Of a DNA stretch of 64,000 nucleotides, positions 20,011 to 28,403 are shown one piece after another. Position numbers and translations under genes: made by a program. The stretch comes from Mogibacterium sp. Its GTDB lineage: Bacteria > Bacillota > Clostridia > Peptostreptococcales > Anaerovoracaceae. Location of the stretch: positions 1-64,000 of the forward strand of contig JAFRGD010000022.1 of NCBI GenBank assembly GCA_017433975.1, read 5' to 3'. Below the pieces are notes generated by a model that had not been told where the DNA came from, ran no database searches, and saw only the letters and a list, made by a program, of their open reading frames with translations. Position 1 is the first letter of the stretch. Every line of letters starts with the position of its first letter.

Positions 20011-21102
20011 TTATGCGTTCTCCTGTTCAAACCGCTTCATGTAGTCGATCAGCGCCTCGACGCCCTCGATCGGCATCGCGTTGTAGGTGCTCGCGCGCAT
20101 GCCGCCGACAATGCGGTGGCCGGCGAGGTTGATCATGCCCTCGGCCCTTGCGCCCGCGATGAATTTCTTGTCGAGGTCCGGGTCGCCGGTGACGAAGGTG
20201 ATGTTCATAAGCGAGCGGTCCTCCTTGGCGACGGTGCCCTTGAACAGTTTGCTCTGGTCGAGGTAATCGTAGAGCAGCTGCGCTTTCTGAACGTCGAGCT
20301 CGTGCATCTTGGTGACGCCGCCGATGCGCTTAATGTGTTTGAACACCTCGCCCGCGATGTAGATCGGGTAGCACGGCGGAGTATTGTACATCGAACCTTT
20401 GGACGCGTGGGTCTTGTAATCCAGGTAAATCGGCGTGTTGGCCGGGGCGAAGCCGACGAGATCCTTGCGCACGATGACGATCGTCACGCCCGCTGGCGCG
20501 ACGTTCTTTTGCGCGCCGGCGTAAATCAGACCGAACTTGCTCACGTCGATCTCCTCGGACAGGATGCAGGACGACATATCCGCGACGAGCAGGTGGTCGC
20601 CGACGTCCGGAATCTCGTTGAAGTGCGTCCCGAAAATCGTGTTGTTGTAGCAGATGTAGACATAGTCCACGTCCGGCCGGATGTCCTCCGATTTGAACTT
20701 TGGAATGTAAGAATATTTGTCCGCTTCGGAGCTCGCGAGAACGCGGATGTCACCGAATTTGCAGGCCTCTTCATAGGCTTTCTTGGCCCAGTTGCCGGTG
20801 AGCACGTAGTCCGCCTTGTGCGAGTTGCGGAGCAGGTTGATCGGTACCATCGAGAACTGCAGCGTGCCGCCGCCCTGCAGGAACATCACGTAATAATTGT
20901 CCGGAATGTTCATCAGGTCGCGCAGGTCCTGCTCGGCGTCATCGATGATCTTTTGAAACTCCGGGGATCTGTGGCTCATCTCCATGACCGACTCGCCCGT
21001 TCCGTTGTAGTCGAGCATCTCGGCCGCAGCCTTCTCGAGAACCTCGACCGGAAGCACCGAAGGGCCCGCGGAGAAATTATATACTCTATTGCTGGTTGTC
21101 AT
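20011..21102 (-). CDS. serC: Phosphoserine aminotransferase
   Basis: SerC converts 3-phosphohydroxypyruvate and glutamate to phosphoserine in the serine pathway. The 363-residue PLP enzyme begins with RVYNFSAGPSVLPVEVLEKA, a family signature, and has MEMSHRSPEF near 42 and the PLP lysine in LIYAGAQKNVAPAGVT near 190. GGAGG lies 9 bases before the ATG at 21102; the longer frame begins 8 codons earlier. It is divergent from serA, and the two promoters overlap head to head. The other pathway gene, serB, is not in the window. Confidence 0.95.
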   Translation of the reverse strand: MTTSNRVYNFSAGPSVLPVEVLEKAAAEMLDYNGTGESVMEMSHRSPEFQKIIDDAEQDLRDLMNIPDNYYVMFLQGGGTLQFSMVPINLLRNSHKADYVLTGNWAKKAYEEACKFGDIRVLASSEADKYSYIPKFKSEDIRPDVDYVYICYNNTIFGTHFNEIPDVGDHLLVADMSSCILSEEIDVSKFGLIYAGAQKNVAPAGVTIVIVRKDLVGFAPANTPIYLDYKTHASKGSMYNTPPCYPIYIAGEVFKHIKRIGGVTKMHELDVQKAQLLYDYLDQSKLFKGTVAKEDRSLMNITFVTGDPDLDKKFIAGARAEGMINLAGHRIVGGMRASTYNAMPIEGVEALIDYMKRFEQENA

Positions 21103-21143
21103 TAGGAATACCTCCATGTATGCCATATATAGATACTGCGTAA

Positions 21144-21172
21144 ATTATACCACCCCATACATTGAAAGTAAA
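21144..21172 (-). promoter_or_regulatory. Promoter of serC
   Basis: Read leftward, TTTACT and a perfect TATAAT are 17 bases apart. Its -35 box shares bases with the -35 box of the opposite serA promoter. Confidence 0.6.
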
Positions 21173-21190
21173 CCAGAACAATGCTATACT
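21162..21190 (+). promoter_or_regulatory. Promoter of serA
   Basis: TTGAAA and TATACT are separated by exactly 17 bases, about 42 bases upstream of the serA start. It overlaps the serC promoter on the other strand. Confidence 0.75.
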
Positions 21191-21231
21191 AAATATAGGA
21201 AACCGCTACTGTTATCAATAGGAGGAATGAC

Positions 21232-22392
21232 ATGGATCCATATCTGATTGGGACTTTAAATAATATTTCGCCGGTCGGCCTTGGCAAGCTCACCGACGGC
21301 TTCAAACTGACCGTCGACGTCGCGCAGGCGAACGGCATCATCGTCCGCAGCTTCAAGATGCACGACATGGACTTCTCAGACAACCTGCTCGCCATCGGCA
21401 GAGCCGGCGCCGGCGTCAACAACATCCCTCTCGAGCGCTGCGCGGACCAGGGCATCGTCGTCTTCAACGCGCCGGGCGCCAACTCCAACGCGGTCAAAGA
21501 GCTCGCCATCGCGGGCATGATCATGGGCGCGCGCAACATGTACGAAGGCATCTCCTGGGGCCAGACCCTCACCGGGGACGTCGCAACAGAGGTTGAGAAA
21601 GGCAAAAAACAATTCGCCGGCACCGAGATTTCCGGCAAGACGCTCGGCGTCATCGGCCTCGGCGCCATCGGCGCCAAAATCGCGAACGCAGCGGAGGCGC
21701 TCGGCATGAAGGTCGTCGGCTACGAAGCCTTCAAACCGCACCCTTGCCTGACCGCTGACGTCAAGCTTTACGACAGCGCGGAGGAGATGGTCCCGGAATG
21801 CGACTTCGTAACGATCCACGTCCCGTCGCTTCCGACCACCAAGGGCATGGTCAACAAGGACCTCATCGCCAGGATGAAGGACGGCGTGATTTTCATGAAC
21901 TACGCCCGCCCGGACCTCATCGTCGTCGACGACGTCGTCGAAGCCCTCGAGTCCGGTAAGATGCGCAAATACATGACCGACCTGCTCGAGCCGGAGTACA
22001 TCGGAAAGAAAGGCATCGTCGCGACGCCGCACCTCGGCGCGTCCACCGAAGAGGCCGAGGACAACTGCGCGGTCATGGCCGTCGAGGAAGTCATGGACTA
22101 CCTGCAGTACGGTAACGTCCGTTGCTGCGTCAACCTGCCGAACCTCACCGTCGCACCTGTCGCCGGCACCAAGAGAGTCTGCGTGATTACCAAGGGCCTC
22201 AAGTTCTCCGTCGACAACCTCATCGCGGAGGCCGTCGGCGCGGACAACATCGTCGCGCTCCAGAGCAACAACCGCGTCGGCTTCGCCGAGAGCCCATACG
22301 AGTATACCATCGCTTTGGTCAAGGACTCCGCTGACCTCTCCGCCGCCGCGGCGATCGCAGGCGACGGCGTCCTCCGCGTCCGCGTCCTTTAG
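21232..22392 (+). CDS. serA: D-3-phosphoglycerate dehydrogenase
   Basis: SerA catalyses the first step of serine synthesis, 3-phosphoglycerate to 3-phosphohydroxypyruvate with NAD. The 386-residue protein has the Rossmann motif TLGVIGLGAIGAKIANAA near 140-157, the active-site Arg in NYARPDLIV near 224 and His in TPHLGASTEEAEDN near 265. It ends in a short ACT-like regulatory domain from about 310. GGAGGAATGAC precedes the ATG. It is divergent from serC. A strong terminator follows at 22405. It is the shorter SerA type, without the large intervening domain of the 520-residue enzymes. Confidence 0.95.
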   Translation: MDPYLIGTLNNISPVGLGKLTDGFKLTVDVAQANGIIVRSFKMHDMDFSDNLLAIGRAGAGVNNIPLERCADQGIVVFNAPGANSNAVKELAIAGMIMGARNMYEGISWGQTLTGDVATEVEKGKKQFAGTEISGKTLGVIGLGAIGAKIANAAEALGMKVVGYEAFKPHPCLTADVKLYDSAEEMVPECDFVTIHVPSLPTTKGMVNKDLIARMKDGVIFMNYARPDLIVVDDVVEALESGKMRKYMTDLLEPEYIGKKGIVATPHLGASTEEAEDNCAVMAVEEVMDYLQYGNVRCCVNLPNLTVAPVAGTKRVCVITKGLKFSVDNLIAEAVGADNIVALQSNNRVGFAESPYEYTIALVKDSADLSAAAAIAGDGVLRVRVL

Positions 22393-22404
22393 TTCACGCA
22401 ATTA

Positions 22405-22446
22405 AAGAGGACGGTTTCCGGTGCTGCCGGGAACCGTCCTTTTTCA
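22405..22446 (+). terminator. Rho-independent terminator of serA
   Basis: AGGACGGTTTCC pairs with GGGAACCGTCCT (one mismatch) around a 9-base loop and is followed by five T. Read from the other side it could also slow the znuB transcript ending at 22467. Confidence 0.85.
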
Positions 22447-22466
22447 TTCTTTATTCGTTACGTTAT

Positions 22467-23825
22467 TCAGTTCAGGATATCTACGTCCGTCATCATCAGG
22501 TCCTGGAATTGCCCCTGCGTCGCGATATCGAAGACCCCCTCGACGATGATTTCCTCCTCTTCCTCCGGAAAGTCGTCCGGATACCGGTATTGCTCTTTGG
22601 GAATGATCTGCACGACCACGGTGCAGCACTGCGTGGCGTCCGTGTTGAGGCAGCCGTAGATGACACTCCCGTCCTCGTCTTCGCCCAGCACAAAGGTCCC
22701 TTTGAGGCGGATCGTCTTACCTACGTATTCGTCCGGTTCGGCAGCCATGTTGAAAAGCTCCGCAACCGTCATCGTACTGTTCAGCGGCGACAGATCCAGA
22801 TAGACGTCCTCTGTTCCAGGCTCTTCCGCAAGGTCCTCCGCAATGTCGGCCGGACCGTCTTCCTCTTCTTCAATCGCTTCCGGCGCCACGGTTTCCTGGC
22901 CGGCACTTGCCTTACTGTCCCCCGCTCCGCAACTGCAGAGCAGGACCGCAATCAGCAGAACCGTCACGAGCGGTGCAGCAGCCGGACGTTTCCCGCGTCG
23001 GAGTGCCCCGACCAGCCAGCAGACGAAGAACGCCGCCGCGTCGACCGCAACGATCGTCGAGCCGACCGGCGTCTCACAGACGACGGAGATGATCATGCCG
23101 AACAACGCGCAGCACACCGAAAGCGCCGCGGAAAAGATCGTCACGGAGCGGAAGCTGTCAAAGATCCGCATCGCGGACAGCGCCGGAAAGACGACCAGCG
23201 CAGAGATCAGCAGCGCACCGACCAGGTTCATCGCGAGGACGATGATCACCGCGATGATCACCGCGATCAGCAGATTGAGGCGGTCCACGTTGTTCCCGCT
23301 CGCCCGCGCGAAGTCCTCGTCAAAGGTCACATCAAAGATTCTGTTGTAGAACAAAACGAACAGTACGATCACCGCGAGCGACAGGATGGTGCAGACCCAC
23401 ACGTCTGACCTCGACAGCGTCAGGATCGACATCGACCCGAACAGCGTGGTGCAGACGTCCCCTGAGAGGTTCGCGGAAACCGGAAAGATATTCATAATCA
23501 GATAGCCGAAGGCCATCGCACCGACCGAAACCATCGCGATGGCTGCGTCGCCATTCACCCGGGTCTTCCGGCCGGTCCGGAGGAGCAGGACCGCCGCGGC
23601 GATCGTTACCGGCAGGATGAGCAGCATGTCGTTCGTCAGATGCATCACGCTTGCAACTGCCATCGCGCCGAACGCCACGTGGGAGAGCCCATCTCCGATG
23701 AACGAGAACCGCTTCAGTACCAGCGTCACCCCGATCAGCGCGGAGCAGAGCGCGATCAGCACGCCCACGATTACCGCATACCGGACGTACGAGTAATGTA
23801 GATACGTAATAAATGTCGCTATCAT
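22467..23825 (-). CDS. znuB: ZnuB-type zinc permease fused to a lipoprotein-like OB domain
   Basis: Residues 1-275 are an ABC-3 family metal permease with about eight membrane segments; typical stretches are GDGLSHVAFGAMAVA near 45 and NLVGALLISALVVFPALSAM near 200-219. The frame then continues without a stop into RRGKRPAAAPLVTVLLIAVL and LLCSC at 295-299, which looks like a lipoprotein signal peptide. An acidic linker and a soluble OB-like domain (350-452) with a CxxxxxxxCC pattern (Cys392, Cys400, Cys401) follow. In relatives I recall this domain as a separate lipoprotein beside zinc transporters. The start overlaps znuC by 4 bases. Whether the fusion is processed is unknown. Confidence 0.9.
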   Translation of the reverse strand: MIATFITYLHYSYVRYAVIVGVLIALCSALIGVTLVLKRFSFIGDGLSHVAFGAMAVASVMHLTNDMLLILPVTIAAAVLLLRTGRKTRVNGDAAIAMVSVGAMAFGYLIMNIFPVSANLSGDVCTTLFGSMSILTLSRSDVWVCTILSLAVIVLFVLFYNRIFDVTFDEDFARASGNNVDRLNLLIAVIIAVIIVLAMNLVGALLISALVVFPALSAMRIFDSFRSVTIFSAALSVCCALFGMIISVVCETPVGSTIVAVDAAAFFVCWLVGALRRGKRPAAAPLVTVLLIAVLLCSCGAGDSKASAGQETVAPEAIEEEEDGPADIAEDLAEEPGTEDVYLDLSPLNSTMTVAELFNMAAEPDEYVGKTIRLKGTFVLGEDEDGSVIYGCLNTDATQCCTVVVQIIPKEQYRYPDDFPEEEEEIIVEGVFDIATQGQFQDLMMTDVDILN

Positions 23826-24562
23826 CGTCCGATCTCTCCTTCCGCCGCAAGCACCGCCTTGCCGAGGTCGCTCTCGAGGTACTCGCGTTTCGTTCCATAG
23901 AAGATTTGTTTTCCGATATGCAGGACGTGTTCCGCGTACCGGAGCGAGGCTGTCACGTCGTGCGAGATCATGATGACCGTCACACCGGACGCATAGAGTT
24001 CATATATCAACTGGTACATCTCCGCCGTCGCGTGCGGGTCGAGGCCCGAGATCGGCTCGTCGAGGATCAGGACCCGCTGCATCGCGCAGAGCGCCCGCGC
24101 GAGCAGAACGCGCTGCTGCTGCCCGCCGGAGAGGTCCCTGTAGGACCGCTTCGCGAGGTCCTGGATGTCCATCCGCTCCATGCTGTCCGCCGCGAGCTGC
24201 TTCTCCTCTTTGTTGTAGAAGAAGCCGTTCTTCCGCCGGCCCTGGCAGCCCGACAGGACGACCTCCCGCACCGACGCCGGGAAGTCCTTCTGGACGTCCG
24301 TGTGCTGCGGCAGGTATCCGATGCCGCGCTGCGTCAGCCCGCCCGTGAGCTCGACCGTCCCGCCGAGCGGCGGCACGAGGCCGAGCAGCGTCTTGATCAG
24401 GGTCGACTTGCCCGAGCCGTTCTCACCGACGATGCAGAGATAGTCCCCGGCTTTGACGGTAAAGGAAAGACCCTTCAGAATGGGCTTTCCCTCGTAACCG
24501 AGCGTCAGGTCCTTGCAGACGATCAGCGGTGCTTTATTGTTTTTCTTGTTTTCTACTGTCAT
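23822..24562 (-). CDS. znuC: ZnuC-type metal ABC transporter ATPase
   Basis: The cytoplasmic ATPase that powers the ZnuB permease. Walker A GENGSGKST is near 47, the signature LSGGQQQR near 143 and Walker B VLILDEP near 163, with the switch His in MISHD near 197. Length is 246 residues, normal. GAGGAGACC lies 13 bases before the ATG, a long spacing. Its stop overlaps the znuB start in an ATGA-type junction, indicating translational coupling. It follows znuA by 28 bases. Confidence 0.94.
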   Translation of the reverse strand: MTVENKKNNKAPLIVCKDLTLGYEGKPILKGLSFTVKAGDYLCIVGENGSGKSTLIKTLLGLVPPLGGTVELTGGLTQRGIGYLPQHTDVQKDFPASVREVVLSGCQGRRKNGFFYNKEEKQLAADSMERMDIQDLAKRSYRDLSGGQQQRVLLARALCAMQRVLILDEPISGLDPHATAEMYQLIYELYASGVTVIMISHDVTASLRYAEHVLHIGKQIFYGTKREYLESDLGKAVLAAEGEIGR

Positions 24563-24590
24563 TGCTTCAATGGTCTCCTCAAAAGAAGGT

Positions 24591-25595
24591 TTATGAGGTC
24601 GCTTTCTTCAGTACCTCGAGGTTGTTCCGCATGCGGTCGAGATAGGTCTCGTCCCCGCTGCCCTCCCGGTAGGACTGCATGTCGTCGAGGATCAGAATCT
24701 CCTGATCCTTGTCCTGCGTCGTCTCGATGATCGTGCGGCTGATCCGTTCGCCGTTCGCGCTCTCCGCGATCACATACCGGAGCCCGAGTTCGTCCACTTT
24801 GGACGCGAGAAAGCGGATCGTCTCAAAGCTCGCCTCGCTCTCCGCGGAGCACCCGACGAACGCCGCGTAATACGACAATCCATAGTCCTCCAGCATGTAC
24901 CGGAATGGAAAGCGGTCCCCGAAGACTAGTGTCTTGTTCTTCGCCTGGGAAAGCGCCGCCTCGTACTCCGCGTCCAGCGCCTGCATCTCTCCGATCAGCG
25001 CCGCCGCGTTCTCGTTATATGTGTCCGCGTGGTCCGGGTCGATTTCCACAAGTGCCACGCCGATGTCGCCGGTGATCAGCTCCGCGTTCCGGAGCGACAG
25101 CCACACGTGCTCGTCGTATTCTTCTTCCTCTCCCTCTTCTTCGGTCACGGTCATGCCTTCGATCTCCTCCTCCGTCACCGCGCGGTCCCCGACCGAATCC
25201 ATCATGCGGATCACGACCATGTCCGGGTTTGCGTCCTCCCGGAGCGCGTCCTCGATCCACTGATCCGACGCGCCGCCGACGTAGACCAGCATGTCGCAGT
25301 TTTTAACCGTCGCGAGGTCGCGGGCCGTCGGCTGATAGCTGTGAAAGTCCACCCCGTTATCCATAAGTAGGATCAAGGAGACGTCGTCGTCCTGCAACCG
25401 CTCTTCGCCGAGGACCGACCGCGTCCAGCTGTACGCCGGAAAGATCGTCGTCACGATGGTGATCTGCCCGGATTCATCCGAAGCGCCGTCCTCCGTACCG
25501 CCTGCCCCGTTCGTGCCGCAGGACGCCAGCAAAACCAGCATTAGGAACATCGAAACAATCACCTTGACCGTGTTAAATCCATTATGCTTCTTCAT
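24591..25595 (-). CDS. znuA: ZnuA-type zinc-binding lipoprotein
   Basis: The extracellular solute-binding component of the zinc transporter. MKKHNGFNTVKVIV leads to a lipobox LLASC with Cys26. The cluster A-I fold is visible: LLMDNGVDFHSYQPTARDL near 85 (metal His), then an acidic loop with many Glu in place of the usual His-rich loop, then EHVWLSLRNA (second His). The third usual ligand region reads FGDRFPFRYML, with Asp where many ZnuA proteins have His. The frame is open 62 codons upstream, but that segment overlaps the fur gene and is not real. It lies 26 bases after the Fur-family gene. Confidence 0.92.
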   Translation of the reverse strand: MKKHNGFNTVKVIVSMFLMLVLLASCGTNGAGGTEDGASDESGQITIVTTIFPAYSWTRSVLGEERLQDDDVSLILLMDNGVDFHSYQPTARDLATVKNCDMLVYVGGASDQWIEDALREDANPDMVVIRMMDSVGDRAVTEEEIEGMTVTEEEGEEEEYDEHVWLSLRNAELITGDIGVALVEIDPDHADTYNENAAALIGEMQALDAEYEAALSQAKNKTLVFGDRFPFRYMLEDYGLSYYAAFVGCSAESEASFETIRFLASKVDELGLRYVIAESANGERISRTIIETTQDKDQEILILDDMQSYREGSGDETYLDRMRNNLEVLKKATS

Positions 25596-25621
25596 TTCTG
25601 TCCCTTTCCCGCATCCAGCCG

Positions 25622-26044
25622 CTAAGCCTGCCGGCATTCCTCGCAAAGCCCGTAGAACACCGTCCGGAACGGGTTCATCTGAAAGCCGTGCTCCGCAAGC
25701 AGGTGCGCCTGGATCGTTTCGAGGTCGTGGCAGTGCAGGTGAATCAGCTTGCCGCATTTGTCGCACTTGCAGTGGAAGCACGCCTGCCCCGCGTGCGCAT
25801 CCGCGCCGACGTATTCAAAGCACGCCGGACTCGACGCGTCGATGGTGTACTTGTTCACGAGCCCCTCGTCCACAAGTTTCTCCAGCTGCCGGTAGACCGT
25901 CGTCATGCCGGTCCGGCTCCCCTGCTCCGCGAGCCGCCGGTACACGTCGTTGACCGTGATGTGCCCGCCGGCCATCGACCGCAGGCACTCTGTCAATTCG
26001 TCCCGCTGCCGGGTATGATAATTCGCTTTTCTCTTCTCGCTCAT
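25622..26044 (-). CDS. zur: Fur-family zinc regulator (Zur-like)
   Basis: A 140-residue Fur-family repressor. The winged helix covers 1-75 (ITVNDVYRRLAEQGSRTGMT, then TVYRQLEKL). The dimerisation domain has the HCKCDKCGKLIHLHCHD metal site and structural zinc cysteines Cys94, Cys97, Cys134 and Cys137. It heads the znuA-znuC-znuB cluster, so zinc sensing (Zur) is the natural inference, although PerR or Fur specificity cannot be read from the protein alone. Two Fur-box-like palindromes lie 50 and 100 bases upstream, suggesting autoregulation of the whole operon. Confidence 0.9.
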   Translation of the reverse strand: MSEKRKANYHTRQRDELTECLRSMAGGHITVNDVYRRLAEQGSRTGMTTVYRQLEKLVDEGLVNKYTIDASSPACFEYVGADAHAGQACFHCKCDKCGKLIHLHCHDLETIQAHLLAEHGFQMNPFRTVFYGLCEECRQA

Positions 26045-26092
26045 CGTTCCTTCTCCATCGCTGCGGGATGGTCGCTTGCGATTCCCGCTTTT

Positions 26093-26117
26093 CGAATTTG
26101 AAAACCGTTTCCATTTT
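26093..26117 (-). promoter_or_regulatory. Second, degenerate Fur/Zur-type box
   Basis: The sequence CGAATTTGAAAACCGTTTCC followed by ATTTT is an imperfect copy of the box at 26143-26167, starting exactly 50 bases away. Both copies begin with CGAATTTGAAAA. It is nearer to the zur start codon. Confidence 0.6.
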
Positions 26118-26142
26118 ACTCGCTCGACCGGTCTCAGTCAAC

Positions 26143-26167
26143 CGAATTTGAAAATGATTCTCATTTT
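26143..26167 (-). promoter_or_regulatory. Fur/Zur-type operator of the zinc operon
   Basis: The core AAAATGATTCTCATTTT is a perfect 7-3-7 inverted repeat resembling Gram-positive Fur/Zur/PerR boxes. It is preceded by CGAATTTG, as in the second copy. Position upstream of zur-znuA-znuC-znuB supports zinc control. Confidence 0.75.
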
Positions 26168-26176
26168 GTACAGAGC

Positions 26177-26213
26177 AAAAAAAGACATCGGGGATGCCTC
26201 CCCGATGTCTTTG
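26177..26213 (-). terminator. Rho-independent terminator of the MalY-type gene
   Basis: On the minus strand AAAGACATCGGGGA pairs with TCCCCGATGTCTTT around a short loop and is followed by a run of seven T. It separates the lyase gene from the zinc operon. Confidence 0.9.
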
Positions 26214-26233
26214 TGATTCATTGAAAAAATGTT

Positions 26234-27442
26234 TTAGTACACGTACTTCTGCAGGCGGTCGAACGCCTCCTGGATGCGAGAGAGAGGCAGCGCCAGGTTC
26301 AGGCGGATGTAGTACCCCTCCTTGAACGGCCGCCCGTCCTGCCACGCGACGCCGACGTCCCAGCCGGCCTTCAGCAGGTCGTCCATCGACTTTCCGGTCC
26401 GCTTGCACCACTTCTCGCAGTCGAGGAAGAGCATGTATGTCGCTTCCGGCCGTGTCGTCTCAAAGTCCGGCATGTTCTTCTCAAGGTAGTCGCAGGTGAA
26501 CTGTACGTTCTCCGAAAGCACTTCCTTGAGCTCGTCCGCCCATTCCATGCCCTCCTCCGTGTACGCGCCGAGGAGCGCGTGCATCGAGAGCACGTTCATC
26601 GAGTGGTAGTGGCTCTTTGCGGACGTCTTCCGGACGTTCCTGCGGATCTCATCGTTATAGATGACGTGATAGCTCCCGATCAGCCCAGCGAGGTTGAAGG
26701 TCTTGCTCGGCGCGTAAAGCGCGACCGTCCGGTTCCGCGCGTCGTCGTTCAGCGACTGGAACGGGATGTGTTTATTCCCGAAGAGCAGAAGGTCCGACCA
26801 GATCTCGTCCGAGATCACGATGCAGTCGTTCTGCCGGTAAACCTCGGCCGCCTGCTCCATCTCTTCGTGGGTCCAGGCGCGGCCGCATGGGTTGTGCGGG
26901 TTGCAGAAGACCGCGATCTTGATGTTGTTCTCCTTGATCTTACGGTCCATGTCCGCGAAATCCATGCGCCAGATTCCGTCCGCGTCCTGATACAGATCAC
27001 TGTGGACGATTTCGTAGCCGGCGCCGGTGATGCTGCCCGTGAAACCAACATACGTCGGCCGGTGGACGAGCACTTTGTCACCCGACTGCATGTACGCGTT
27101 CAGTACCGCGACCAGCCCGCCGAGCACGCCGTTCTCGTAGCCGATATGCTTCGGTTCCATCCCCTCCACGCCGTTACGGACGCGGTGCCAGTCGATGATC
27201 TTCTGGAAGTATTCGTCACGCGGCATGAAATACCCGAACAGCGGATGCCGGACGCGGTCCGCGATCGCCTCGGTCAGTACCGCCGGCGCGTTAAAGTTCA
27301 TATCTGCGACCCACATCGGGATCACGTCGAAGCCTTCCTTCGGCGGCTCCGGCGCAAAGCCCGGAATCTTGCCGAGCCCGTCCACGGCGAGCGCGTCCAT
27401 CCCGCGGCGGTCGATGATCGATTCAAAGTCGTATTTCCGCAT
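26234..27442 (-). CDS. MalY/PatB-type PLP-dependent cystathionine beta-lyase/aminotransferase
   Basis: A 402-residue fold-type I PLP enzyme of the MalY/PatB group, which usually cleaves cystathionine or cysteine to pyruvate, ammonia and a thiol. The N-terminus RRGMDALAVDGLGKIP and IPMWVADMNF near 41-50 are group hallmarks (PxWVADMDF-like). The PLP contacts are FCNPHNPCGRAW near 179-190, SDEIWSDLLL near 211-220 and Lys247 in APSKTFNLAGL. It stands alone, divergent from the NifU-like gene, and ends in a strong terminator. No S-box or T-box leader is visible upstream. Substrate is inferred from the family. Confidence 0.9.
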   Translation of the reverse strand: MRKYDFESIIDRRGMDALAVDGLGKIPGFAPEPPKEGFDVIPMWVADMNFNAPAVLTEAIADRVRHPLFGYFMPRDEYFQKIIDWHRVRNGVEGMEPKHIGYENGVLGGLVAVLNAYMQSGDKVLVHRPTYVGFTGSITGAGYEIVHSDLYQDADGIWRMDFADMDRKIKENNIKIAVFCNPHNPCGRAWTHEEMEQAAEVYRQNDCIVISDEIWSDLLLFGNKHIPFQSLNDDARNRTVALYAPSKTFNLAGLIGSYHVIYNDEIRRNVRKTSAKSHYHSMNVLSMHALLGAYTEEGMEWADELKEVLSENVQFTCDYLEKNMPDFETTRPEATYMLFLDCEKWCKRTGKSMDDLLKAGWDVGVAWQDGRPFKEGYYIRLNLALPLSRIQEAFDRLQKYVY

Positions 27443-27554
27443 CGTTCGTCCCTCCTGAATAATCCATTTCTCACGCGGTTTAGGTCACTTGCTGTTATTA
27501 TTATACAAAAGGATTCCGCGATGGAAAAGCGCATTTTGTATTCTATAAGAAACA

Positions 27555-27583
27555 TTGCTTTTTCGGGGAGAATCAAGTATAAT
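27555..27583 (+). promoter_or_regulatory. Promoter of the NifU-like/GGGtGRT pair
   Basis: TTGCTT and a perfect TATAAT are 17 bases apart. A leader of about 105 bases follows, containing the hairpin GTTTCCC-GTT-GGGAAAC at 27600-27616, before the GGAGG of the NifU-like gene. Confidence 0.7.
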
Positions 27584-27696
27584 AACACGTCAGGAACGTC
27601 GTTTCCCGTTGGGAAACCGAACCGCTGAATCACGGCTGATGACTTCCGCTTTCGGCAGAAATTGTCAGTATTTTATTATAACAGGAGGATTTGCTT

Positions 27697-28389
27697 ATGA
27701 ATTACACCGCAGAAGTCACCGAGATGTGCCCGGTCGCCAAGGGCGCATATCATGGTCCTGCCCCGATTCCGGAGGAAGGAAAATGGGTTCAGGTCAAGGG
27801 AATCAAAGATGTCTCCGGCTTTACCCACAGCATCGGCTGGTGCGCACCTCAGCAAGGCGCGTGCAAACTGACGCTCAACGTCAAGGACGGTATCATTGAG
27901 GAAGCTCTGATCGAGACGATCGGCTGCTCCGGCATGACCCACTCCGCCGCCATGGCTTCCGAGATCCTGATCGGCAAGACGCTGCTCGAGGCGCTCAACA
28001 CCGACCTCGTCTGCGACGCCATCAACACCGCCATGCGCGAACTGTTCCTTCAGATTGTCTACGGCCGCACCCAGAGCGCCTTCTCCGAGGGCGGACTGCT
28101 CGTCGGCGCGTCGCTCGAGGACCTGGGCAAGGGACTGCGCTCTCAGGTCGGAACGATGTTCGCGACGAGCGCCAAGGGCCCGCGTTATCTGGAAATGGCC
28201 GAAGGATATTGCTCTCGCATCGCGCTCAACGCGGACGACGAGATCATCGGATACGAGTTCATCAACCTCGGCAAGATGATGGACTTCATCAAGAGCGGCA
28301 TCGACGCCAACGAGGCGATCAAGAAAGCCACCGGTCACTACGGCCAGTGGGACGCTGCCGCCAAGTATATCGATCCGCGTAAGGAATAA
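27697..28389 (+). CDS. NifU-like iron-sulfur scaffold protein paired with GGGtGRT protein
   Basis: A 230-residue protein related to the NifU/IscU scaffold domain. Conserved cysteines lie in CPVAKG near 11, GWCAPQQGACKL near 48-59 and IGCSGMTHSAAMAS near 78-91, and further ones near 105 and 167. The family is annotated as an iron-sulfur cluster assembly scaffold that always travels with the GGGtGRT protein, which follows here after 14 bases. The ATG at 27697 is chosen because GGAGG lies 8 bases before it; the in-frame TTG two codons earlier is less likely. No cysteine desulfurase is near, so a classical Isc/Suf role is not supported by context. Confidence 0.88.
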   Translation: MNYTAEVTEMCPVAKGAYHGPAPIPEEGKWVQVKGIKDVSGFTHSIGWCAPQQGACKLTLNVKDGIIEEALIETIGCSGMTHSAAMASEILIGKTLLEALNTDLVCDAINTAMRELFLQIVYGRTQSAFSEGGLLVGASLEDLGKGLRSQVGTMFATSAKGPRYLEMAEGYCSRIALNADDEIIGYEFINLGKMMDFIKSGIDANEAIKKATGHYGQWDAAAKYIDPRKE

Positions 28390-28403
28390 GGGAGGTGCAG
28401 AAG

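Noticed and set aside
22405..22446. GAGGACGGTT hairpin resembling the REP-like element at 16051
   Set aside because: The stem differs after the first bases and it is followed by a T-run directly behind serA, so it is an ordinary terminator.
27443..27696. Possible SAM (S-box) or T-box riboswitch between the MalY-type gene and the NifU-like gene
   Set aside because: No conserved S-box or T-box core (such as the AGGGTGG-type box) is seen on either strand; only a promoter and a small hairpin are present.
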